DNA from: a virus
IMG/VR virus record: IMGVR_UViG_3300021403_000007
Location: 1 to 64,000 of that record
DNA length: 64,000 bases
Strand: one strand, 5' to 3'
Under the pieces are notes generated by a model. That model saw only the letters and a list, made by a program, of their open reading frames with translations, did no database searches and had not been told where the DNA came from. This document shows positions 9,834 to 18,500 of the stretch, piece by piece. The position numbers and the translations under genes were made by a program. Position 1 is the first letter of the stretch. Each line of letters opens with the position of its first letter.

Positions 9834-11033
9834 ATGCTTGACTTCCCTGCTAGTCCGACAGTTGGGCAACAGTTCACTGCCGGAGGTGTAACGTGGACTT
9901 GGGACGGAGCTAAATGGACAGGCAGTGGTGGGGGTGGTACAGGGGGTGGTGGTATCCCCGATGCTCCTTCCAACGGTCAACTCTATGGTCGCATGAATGC
10001 AACATGGTCAGTTGTCCCGACTTCAAGTGGTGGCTTACCTGATGCACCGTTAGACGGTCAGACATATGGTCGTAATAATGCGGCATGGGTGGTTGTTCCT
10101 ACCACTGGTAGCGGCGGAACAACGATCCCAAATCCGTTACAGGTTAATGGGGCTGGGGCATCTGGTTATACAGGCACCCATGTTGCTTCTGCTGCTGATT
10201 TGTTTCTTAATAAGACTGCTTCAGGTAATCAATCGACTGTTAGTGGTACAACAAATGGTTCACTTCGCTGGCAACTTGTTTTGGGTAATGAGAGCCCAGA
10301 AGGTTCTGGTGACAGTGGTTCGGGTTTCGATCTTGTTTCATTTACTAACAGTGGCGCTCAAAAGGGAATACCGTTACAAGTTGATCGTGCGACTAATGCA
10401 ACTGTAATTAATGGTATTGGAGCTACAACTCCTATTGGGGGGTTTTCGGCAACAGGTGCAAACCTTATTATTAATAAACCGGGATCGGGCCATTTAGGAC
10501 AACTTAATTATATGAACAATGGTTCGTTCAGATGGCAGATTGGTAGTAATGCCACCGCTGAAAGTGGTAGTAATAACGGATCGGGATTTTTTATACAACG
10601 GTTTAGCGATAGTGGTTCAGCACTCGGTTTGCCTTTACAGATTGACCGGCCTACTGGCACATGCACGTTTGCTGTTGCCATTGTTAACGGTGCTTCGGAT
10701 GCCAGACTAAAAGAAAACGTTAAACCCTTAGAAGGTTCACTTGACAAGGTTTTGGCACTTCAAGGTGTATCGTTTAACCTTATAGCGACACCTGATAAGC
10801 CAGAGATCGGACTAATCGCTCAGGACGTTCAACCAATCGTGCCTGAAATTATTCAGGCATACGACGCAACTGGGCCGGATCACCATCAATCTGAGTCAAT
10901 GCTGGCACTGGATTACCCCAAGCTAACTGCGCTTCTGATTGAGGCAGTGAAAACCCTAACCGCTAGAGTAGCAACACTTGAAACTGCCCTAGGAAGTGGC
11001 ACATTTACGTTTACTCCGGGAGTACGACAATGA
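9834..11033 (+). CDS. Tail fibre with S74 intramolecular chaperone
   Basis: A 399-residue protein. The N-terminal 30 residues match the small module at the start of the gene at 5389. Two DAP...YGR...W modules follow (residues 40-85), then a beta-rich body with two similar repeats (LFLNK-x-ASGNQ... and LIINKPGSGH..., each followed by RWQ). The last 115 residues form a Peptidase_S74 domain: SDARLKENVKPL with the expected catalytic serine, then IGLIAQDVQPIVPE and LDYPKLTALLIEAVKTL. It is expected to trimerise and self-cleave. The start is set by a GGGAG ribosome site inside the palindrome at 9816-9830. Confidence 0.82.
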   Translation: MLDFPASPTVGQQFTAGGVTWTWDGAKWTGSGGGGTGGGGIPDAPSNGQLYGRMNATWSVVPTSSGGLPDAPLDGQTYGRNNAAWVVVPTTGSGGTTIPNPLQVNGAGASGYTGTHVASAADLFLNKTASGNQSTVSGTTNGSLRWQLVLGNESPEGSGDSGSGFDLVSFTNSGAQKGIPLQVDRATNATVINGIGATTPIGGFSATGANLIINKPGSGHLGQLNYMNNGSFRWQIGSNATAESGSNNGSGFFIQRFSDSGSALGLPLQIDRPTGTCTFAVAIVNGASDARLKENVKPLEGSLDKVLALQGVSFNLIATPDKPEIGLIAQDVQPIVPEIIQAYDATGPDHHQSESMLALDYPKLTALLIEAVKTLTARVATLETALGSGTFTFTPGVRQ

Positions 11034-11323
11034 GCAACGGTAAACATAACCCTCTGCTTGACCCTAAAACTGGGCATACGGTTTATGCCCCTGAAGGGCT
11101 ACCGCAACAAGACGTGCTTGGGGTTGCACCACAACCTCATATGGCTGAACCCGCAAAGCCAGATCACATGATGACAGACATTACTCATGATGAAATGGCA
11201 GCGGGGAAGCGAGCATCAGATTATTATTCGCAAAGACGTCAAGCTGAACTCGACTATGGGAGTAACTTCGCACTACGACGTATCGAACGTATCAAAGAAC
11301 ATCATCTGACGCACAAGAAGTAA
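11030..11323 (+). CDS. Small hypothetical virion-region protein
   Basis: A 97-residue protein beginning at ATG 11030, overlapping the upstream stop by four bases. The ribosome site GGGAG comes from the palindrome at 11011-11025. The N-terminal half is proline-rich and probably flexible; the C-terminal half is charged and helical (about residues 55-97). No domain is recognised. Its position between fibres and the nozzle-like gene suggests a minor structural or assembly role. Confidence 0.6.
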   Translation: MSNGKHNPLLDPKTGHTVYAPEGLPQQDVLGVAPQPHMAEPAKPDHMMTDITHDEMAAGKRASDYYSQRRQAELDYGSNFALRRIERIKEHHLTHKK

Positions 11324-11324
11324 A

Positions 11325-13361
11325 ATGGCTGTACTTAATATTTCTGATTTTAGCGGCATGTTGCCGATTAAAGACCCCACACTCCTGCCGGATAATTACG
11401 CGCAAGAGTGCAGCAACACGTTTTTGTATCGTGGTGGCTTAAGGGGTTTTCGTATTTCTCAGCCAGTGTTTACATTGGTACGCCCTTCTACGAGTAAGCA
11501 AGTTTACCGTATACCGTTGAACGATAACATTGAAGACTGGACGAATTCAGTATGGTTAGAATTTCCTGATCCATTTATGAGTGTTCTTCGTAATCCAACG
11601 GTAGGGGACCAATATAATCGTTATTACTTTTTCCCTTCAGACAAGTTTGTGGCTGACGGTGGCCCATGGATGAATGTCCCGTTTTATGCGCCGTTGTCGA
11701 ACATTCAGGCTGGTGGACCTTTTTATGTTTTGGGTATCACGGCTCCTACTACGGCTCCATTGGTTCATGCTCCACTAACAAGCGGAAGTTTAGGCACCAG
11801 TGCTCCCTCTGCTGTCGGTGCTACAACTTTAAACTTTATAAATACGCCTGCTGTTTCTGTTGGAATGACTGTTGCTGATGTTACGGTTCCAGCGGCTTTA
11901 TTGTCTGGTACTGCGGTGATAGCCCCTGTTACAGCGACTGTAGTTACTATAAATAATCCTGTAGCTGCTCCTGGTGTTGGTACTGGAGATGCTATTACTT
12001 TTACTGATTTAGCAGAGGTTCGTTCATACGTTTACACATATGTTAGTGCATATGATGAAGAAGGCCCACCTTCACCGCCAACTTTGGGAACTGGTGGCAC
12101 CAGTGGTAATTGGAAAATTACAGTTTACTCCCCGAGTGCTAGTGATTTGTTAAATCGTAATTTAGCGTATATTAGAATATACCGTACTGTAACAGATGCT
12201 TCGGGTAATGCAACTTTTTATCAAGTTGTACAATTACCTATTAGCACAACGCCTGGTGCAGCGATTGTTTATGACGATCAAAATTCTCCTACTGTTATTA
12301 CCAATAACGTGATATTACCTTCTGTGTTATACACAGGCCCCCCTGCTGGGTTGCAGGGTGTTGTTATGATGGCTAACGGCATCATGGCAGGGTGGACCAA
12401 TGACCGAGAGATTTGGTTTAGTGGTGCTTTTATTCCTCATGCTTGGCCTGCAACCTATGCCCTTACTGTGGACTTTCCTACTGTTGGTCTTGCTGCTGTT
12501 GGTTCTTCGCTGAGTGTGATGACACAAGGTCAACCGTTTATTGCTACAGGAGTAACCCCTGATACCATGACTATTGGTAAGGTTACAGCCAATGAGCCGT
12601 GTATTTCACGCGGGTCAATATTCCCGGCAGGAGAGGGGGTGTATTACGCTTCGCCCTTTGGGTTGATACTGGTGAACACTTCAGGTACGATCAACACTAC
12701 TCAGATGTTTATGGAGCGGGAGTTCTGGAATAGTTTACAGCCCCAAACGTGGGCAGCGGGACGACTTGGGCTTTCTTACATAGCTGTGTTTACTGGGGTT
12801 ATGCCTGCCAATAACAACGGCCACAATGGGTGCGTGATCGACTTTCTAGAGAAAAACGTACCGATGAGTTTCCTTGAAAGCGCTGTGGCTCCTATTGATA
12901 ATTTATTCTGGGATCAACTATCAGGACAAATATTTATTATTACTCAGGGAGTAGTTCGATGGCTTAACCCGCCAAGCGGGGGAACATTACTCCCGTGGTA
13001 TTGGATCAGCAAGAATTATCGTTTGCCAAAGCCTGCACAGTTTAAAGCGTTCAAGGTTGATTTTTCGGTGCCTCCCGAGGTAACAATACCCCCTCCCACT
13101 GCCGCTTCTAGAAACAACAATCAAACTCAAGTGTTTAACCCAGCTACACAGTATTTGACTGTTACGATTTATCGTGGTCTGGATAGCCCGGTTGAAGACC
13201 CTACTGACGCTGTGGTTATTCGTGAGGTTGTAAAAAGTGGAGAAACTATATTAATACCGGGAGGTTTTAAGGATGACTTTTGGACTATTATGTTTGAAGG
13301 CCAAGTCAATGTAGACTTGTTTAAAATGGCAACTAGTGTAAAGGAGCTTTCTAAGTCATGA
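11325..13361 (+). CDS. Tail nozzle / stabilisation-like structural protein
   Basis: A 678-residue beta-rich protein. The N-terminus (DFSGMLPIKDPTLLPDNYAQ, then a C-x-NT...GGLRGFR segment) matches a pattern I associate with podovirus tail tube or nozzle proteins, where a short helix and a beta-propeller-like body form the tail end. A Fn3-like segment with YVSAYDEEGPPSPP sits near residues 235-255. It follows the fibres and precedes the internal proteins, the usual place for such a gene. The assignment rests on pattern and context; a general tail structural role is more certain than the exact name. Confidence 0.65.
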   Translation: MAVLNISDFSGMLPIKDPTLLPDNYAQECSNTFLYRGGLRGFRISQPVFTLVRPSTSKQVYRIPLNDNIEDWTNSVWLEFPDPFMSVLRNPTVGDQYNRYYFFPSDKFVADGGPWMNVPFYAPLSNIQAGGPFYVLGITAPTTAPLVHAPLTSGSLGTSAPSAVGATTLNFINTPAVSVGMTVADVTVPAALLSGTAVIAPVTATVVTINNPVAAPGVGTGDAITFTDLAEVRSYVYTYVSAYDEEGPPSPPTLGTGGTSGNWKITVYSPSASDLLNRNLAYIRIYRTVTDASGNATFYQVVQLPISTTPGAAIVYDDQNSPTVITNNVILPSVLYTGPPAGLQGVVMMANGIMAGWTNDREIWFSGAFIPHAWPATYALTVDFPTVGLAAVGSSLSVMTQGQPFIATGVTPDTMTIGKVTANEPCISRGSIFPAGEGVYYASPFGLILVNTSGTINTTQMFMEREFWNSLQPQTWAAGRLGLSYIAVFTGVMPANNNGHNGCVIDFLEKNVPMSFLESAVAPIDNLFWDQLSGQIFIITQGVVRWLNPPSGGTLLPWYWISKNYRLPKPAQFKAFKVDFSVPPEVTIPPPTAASRNNNQTQVFNPATQYLTVTIYRGLDSPVEDPTDAVVIREVVKSGETILIPGGFKDDFWTIMFEGQVNVDLFKMATSVKELSKS

Positions 13362-13735
13362 CGGGTTCTCCATATATTACAATTCCTGATCCGGGCGCGA
13401 CTCAAGCTTCAATGTCTGCGGCTGTGCAAGCGTTGAAACATGATGTTAATTTGTTGATTGTTAATTCTCAAACTGACGAACAAACCCTTAATCTTGTAGG
13501 GGCCAAAGTATTTGCGCTGCAACAAGCATCAGTAGCGTTTAAAGATGCACCTGCTGACGGTAATGCTTATGGGCGTAGAAACACGACATGGGTAAAAGTG
13601 TTATCACCGAATGATATTCAATTAACAATTGTTACTCCTGTTAATGCGACCAGTGATCATAATGCTTCTCTTCTCGGTGTCCCAGTAGGCGGCATATACC
13701 GTAATGGCTCACAACTGATGGTGAGGGTAGTTTGA
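13358..13735 (+). CDS. Small virion protein with YGR/W module
   Basis: A 125-residue protein starting inside the last codons of the upstream gene (ATGA overlap). The first half is helical. Residues 65-80 contain KDAPADGNAYGRRNTTW, the same module that occurs in the fibre genes at 2798, 8043 and 9834, so the protein is probably part of or attached to the tail. No enzymatic motif is seen. Confidence 0.6.
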   Translation: MTGSPYITIPDPGATQASMSAAVQALKHDVNLLIVNSQTDEQTLNLVGAKVFALQQASVAFKDAPADGNAYGRRNTTWVKVLSPNDIQLTIVTPVNATSDHNASLLGVPVGGIYRNGSQLMVRVV

Positions 13736-14244
13736 TCCGTTTCAATGATGCTCATGCCGTGCAACTTATCGCTAACGCGGCGAAAGTTCAATTTGTGCCT
13801 GGGCTGCATCATTGTATTGCCGAGTATGATCACAACGACATACTTCGCGGAGGTGTATTTTTTACTGATTATCTTGGAGGTAGTATTCAGGTGCATGTTG
13901 CTGGGTTTCGTCCAAACTGGGCTACCAAGGTGTTGTTATATTTAACGTTCCAGTTTCCCTTTAAAATTTGTAAGGTGAAAAAACTTATTGGGTTGGTGCC
14001 AGAAAGTAATGTTCAGGCACGTAATTTAAATTTACATTTAGGGTTTATTATTGAGTACTTAGTGGCAGACGTGTTCAATTGGACAGATGCCCCAAATGGT
14101 ATGTATGTTATGAGCATGTACGCACAAAATTGTCGCTGGTTGGACATGTCTGCTCCGAGAGTAATCGTAGCACCTCCTGCAAGAACCAATCAACTTGTTC
14201 TCCCTTTGGAAGCGATTGATCATACTCTAATGACGGTACAATAA
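13732..14244 (+). CDS. GNAT-type acetyltransferase-like protein
   Basis: A 170-residue protein that starts at TTG 13732 overlapping the upstream TGA. Its second half has a GNAT-like arrangement: a segment LIGLVPESNVQARNLNLHLGF (acetyl-CoA-binding helix followed by the 'LGF' strand) and a closing MYVMSMYAQNCRW. GNAT enzymes move an acetyl group from acetyl-CoA to an amine. Copies embedded in phage tail operons are known, but their substrates are mostly unclear. The motif is degenerate, so a non-catalytic role is possible. Confidence 0.6.
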   Translation: MIRFNDAHAVQLIANAAKVQFVPGLHHCIAEYDHNDILRGGVFFTDYLGGSIQVHVAGFRPNWATKVLLYLTFQFPFKICKVKKLIGLVPESNVQARNLNLHLGFIIEYLVADVFNWTDAPNGMYVMSMYAQNCRWLDMSAPRVIVAPPARTNQLVLPLEAIDHTLMTVQ

Positions 14245-14245
14245 C

Positions 14246-15544
14246 ATGGGCAATGCAAAAGGCGGACAAGCAAACTCTTCTGGTGTGTTCGCTGCCTTAG
14301 CGAGTGCCCAAGCTGCTGATCAGGCTTATGCTCTTGGTCAACAACAATTACAGTGGGCACAGACCCAATGGAACCAAGAACAGCCACAAGTACAACAGGT
14401 CATTTCAACCGACATCGCCGCCCAGCAACAACAGACAGCTTTTGCAACAGAGCAACAAAACCTATACGAGGGAACGTATCAACCCCTTGAACAACAATAT
14501 GCGCAACAAGCACAGGATTGGGCAACTCCTGCTCAACAGAACCTTAACGCTGCTGCGGCTGAAAGCAATATTGCTGAAGCGTCAGAAGCACAACGGAACT
14601 CTGCTACAGAGCAACTTGAAGGCTACGGGATTAATCCTGGGAGTACAAGATTTGCTGGGCTTGACATTGCATCGCGTACAACCCAAGCAGCGGCAGAGGC
14701 TGGGGCAGGTACAGCAGCTATTCAACAAACGAAACTACAAGGACTAGGACTGGAGGCGGGTGTTGTCAATACAGGCCGAGGTTTACCTAATACTGTTGCT
14801 GGTCTATCTAGTACTGGAGTAGGCGCGGGCTCCGCCGCTGCCGCTTCAGGGCAATCGAACATAGCAACTGGTTCCCAGGCAATGACTGGCTCAACAGCAT
14901 TTACCAATGCTGGTTCTAGCGCCATGAATACTTACGTGAATAGTGTGAACGGTTATAACCAATCACAATTGGGTTACGCCCAAGTTGGTGCTGCACAAAG
15001 CATGGGGTTCGGTGCTCTCGCTGGTGGTTTGATGGGTAACGCGATGAGCTACTTACAAGAGGGTGGCCCTGCAATACCGCCTAACCCCGGTACTAACCCA
15101 GGTAACGTAACTGCTACTCCGGGAGTAACCGCGCAATCACCCAGTGCGATACCACCTCAAGGTACACCAGGAGGGGCTATCCCCCATACAGCATCACCCT
15201 CTGGGGGCCAACAAACCGACGACGTTCCTGCTCGCTTGACCGTGGGTGAGTTTGTTATCCCCAAGGACGTGGTACAGTGGGAAGGTCAAAAGAAATATTA
15301 TATGGACATCGACAAAGCGCGTATGGCAAGACAACAAACAGAACAGCGCTCCGATGTCGGTGGTGAACACGGTTACGCGCCTCCTGCTCGACCGACGTTC
15401 GTGTCCCGTCCACAAGCCCACGTACAAAGCGGTGGGGTGATACCTCCTGCCAATGGTAATTACGATGGGGCTGGGCCAACCACTTATGGCGCACAAGGCG
15501 CTATCCCTTCTCAACGATATATCCAGACAAGAGCGGTGGGCTAA
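14246..15544 (+). CDS. Internal virion (ejection) protein candidate
   Basis: A 432-residue protein, glutamine- and alanine-rich and strongly helical over residues 15-150. A small-residue stretch with GALAGGLMGNAM (about residues 254-265) may be membrane-active. Residues 320-360 contain DDVPARLTVGEFVIPKDVVQ followed by GQKKYYMDIDKAR, a conserved phrase in podovirus internal proteins. It stands directly before the two giant proteins, the usual order of genes for proteins ejected with the DNA. The role is inferred from this phrase and location. Confidence 0.65.
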   Translation: MGNAKGGQANSSGVFAALASAQAADQAYALGQQQLQWAQTQWNQEQPQVQQVISTDIAAQQQQTAFATEQQNLYEGTYQPLEQQYAQQAQDWATPAQQNLNAAAAESNIAEASEAQRNSATEQLEGYGINPGSTRFAGLDIASRTTQAAAEAGAGTAAIQQTKLQGLGLEAGVVNTGRGLPNTVAGLSSTGVGAGSAAAASGQSNIATGSQAMTGSTAFTNAGSSAMNTYVNSVNGYNQSQLGYAQVGAAQSMGFGALAGGLMGNAMSYLQEGGPAIPPNPGTNPGNVTATPGVTAQSPSAIPPQGTPGGAIPHTASPSGGQQTDDVPARLTVGEFVIPKDVVQWEGQKKYYMDIDKARMARQQTEQRSDVGGEHGYAPPARPTFVSRPQAHVQSGGVIPPANGNYDGAGPTTYGAQGAIPSQRYIQTRAVG

Positions 15545-18500
15545 ATGGCTTACGCCGGTAGTTTTGCCAAGGGGTTTATTGACGCTTTTCTAGCGGCTCA
15601 AAACCAGGGTATGAGGCGTCGTCATTACCAAATGATGAACGACTACTACGCTTATAAAATGAAATTAGACGGATACGACGTTGCTTCGGGTAAATTTATT
15701 AACCCTGCTACTGGTAAGCCAGAGTATGACTCACAGGCACAATATTTTAAAGCAATGCAAAAAATGTTTCCCCAAAAAAGTATGTTTGGTGCGCCTGCTG
15801 GGGATGGGGGTGACACCCAACAAGAAGAACCCGGCAAAGGCGAAAAGGGAACTTACTCATTAGCACAGATGACCCAGATGGCTGAAAAGGCTGGGTTCCA
15901 AGGTGAGGACGCTGCACACATGGCAGCACTCGCCCAAGCTGAAAGTAATGGCAACCCAGGTGCTGTTGGTAGTGCTGGCGAGATTGGCTTAACCCAAATC
16001 AACCCCCATGCGTGGGGGGATGAAATGGCTAACTCGGCCAAAGACCCACAAGAAGCATTCAACGCAGCTTTTAAGGTTTACAAACAACAAGGTTGGGGTG
16101 CATGGTCAACTGATCCGTCGTCGCCTCATTTTACTCCCGGTAACAATGGGATGCGGTTTTTCGAAGCTGCTAAGAAAGCTCAGGCGGCAGCGACAGCTAT
16201 GGCTGCGCCCACTGACACATCTACGGCAAAAGCTCCTACCCCTAAGACTGCAAAGAAAGCACCACCTCCTGCTCCTACTCCTGTAGTAAAGAAACCACAG
16301 ATCGCTCCTGACGACCAAGCGGCAATCCCATCACCGACTCAACCCACCTCTGCCGCTCCTGAACCCGAAGACGTTGCTATGGGTCCACCTGACCCACAGT
16401 GGTCAACGTATAACGCCCCTGCGATTTTAAAACAGCCACCTCCTTCACCTCCGCCACAAGCACAACCCGCTCCTGCCGCTGTACCTTCACCGTCTGCGCC
16501 TCCACCCTCTGATGCTGGACCGGATACGTCTGCACCGCCTCCACCTGATAACAATACAATGATGTCCGCAAAGGGAGGGGCTATACCTTATAACTCTTAT
16601 AGGTTTACCAAGTACGATGATGGTGGATACGTTAGTTCGGATAGTACTCCGGTAGTAAGTTCGGATGCGAGTGTTCAGGGTGACACCCAACAAACTCAAC
16701 AGGGTGCTGCCCAGATGGGTGCTGCTGCGGGAGCAATGGGCTCGTCTGCCACGAAAGGATTTGAAGGCGCTCAAGATAGAAAATACGAGAATGCCCTACG
16801 TAAAAGTTTTACACCTAATACTTCAAGTACAAGGTCTGTTCCATCGTTGTGGAACCTTCCGCAAAACCTTAAGAATTCTCCGGCAGGGAAGTTTTTTCAA
16901 AACCCCGGTGCAGCAATGCAAGCAATACCGGGTACTATTGCACAAAACTTCCAAACGTCCCCTGTTGGACAAATGATGTCAGGCGCATCTGGCTATCAAC
17001 GTGGTGGGGCGGTTGCTACCAGAGTAACTAAGTTTGATGACGGTGGGGATGCTGGTGGGACTGGAGAGGGTGTAACAGGTTCTAGTACTACTGGGGGTAC
17101 TACTACAAACACGACTAATGTTGGTGGTGTTACCGCAGTAACTGGAGACACCACGACTGGGTTTAGCGCTGCTGATATGGGTCATACCAGTAATGCTGGG
17201 GGTAGTGCTGGTAGCGAAGGAGGTGGTTCAGGAACAAGTGGTACGAGTGCAGCGCCTGGACTCGCCGCAGCAGTCAACAGTATGGTCAATGCGATATTTG
17301 GAGGTCCAGCAAGCGCCCAAACTCTTAGCCCAAGTCAAAAAGCGTCGTTACAGTCTTCATTGGCTCAGTTAGCAGAAGCAAGGGGGACAAGTGTATCAGA
17401 GATGCTTGGGCCATCTGGTGGGAACACCGGTTTGAGCCCTTCAGCGTTAGCAGCTTTGAGGGGAGCAGTTAACCAAAACGCGATCAGCTTTGGGCCGCCG
17501 GGCGTTCCGAGTTTAGGCGTGCCAGAGGGTGTTGGTGGACAGGGTGCTGCGCCGGTTGGAGCAGTGACGACTTCAGCTTTAGGGCCTCCCGGTACTGGTT
17601 CTAGCCCTGGTTCACCCACTGGCCTGAGTCCATCCGTAGTTGCTGACATCAATGCTCAGATGCAAGCCTATGCACATCAAAAAGGATATCTATCGGGGAT
17701 GGGGACTCCGGGGTTTCCAAACCCACCTTCCGGTACTAATGCTTTAGGCTTCCCCGCTGCTAACCCTTCTATAGGTCCAGGGGGTGCGCCGCAAGGCACA
17801 GTGGCTCCTCCCGGTACTTTGGGACCAGCCCATAACTCGGGTGTAGCTGGTCCTGGTCCCAGTGCTCCCGGTGGTATAGCTGGTCCCAGTGCTCCCGGTG
17901 CCCCCGGTCTCGGTCCCGGTGGTGGAGGTGTAGCTGCTGGCCCGAGTGCCCCAAGTGGACCTAATGCGCCTTCACAGTATGCTAGTAGTATGATGGGGCA
18001 GGGTGTAGCACCTCCTGGCATGGCTAATCAGGGTTTTGGTGGTCAAGGGCTTGCTCAAGGTGCAGAGGCAGTCAGCCAAGCACCAGTTACAGGTGGCGCA
18101 TTCCACGGCGCTCCTGCGCCCAATGTCGGGCGTGTTGCCAAGGGTGGTCCTATACGTAAATACGCGGCAGGGGGAGCGGTCACGTTTTTCGCTGATGGTG
18201 GTCCCGCTGACCAGCAACCCGTTGTTCAGCCCGCCCCAATTGATTACTCTGGGAGTCAAGTTACCGCTGAACAGCTTTCAGGTGGCTCTACCGCTTCTGC
18301 CGCAGATGACACTGAAGATGCTCGCGACGATGCTGAAATGCAACGACTAGACATGGAGGGTCCGTCAGAAGACGGCTTGCCACTGGGTACACCTCAAATT
18401 TCTGACTCGTTTGGTAATCCCTCTCAAGGCGCATCAGATGGTGTTGTTGCTGGCGCACAGTCGCTTATCGCTGACAATAGCCTTGGACCGCAAAGTGCAA

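Noticed and set aside
1-11033. Diversity-generating retroelement acting on the fibre repeats
   Set aside because: No reverse transcriptase and no adenine-biased variable/template repeat pair were seen; the repeats are ordinary shaft repeats.
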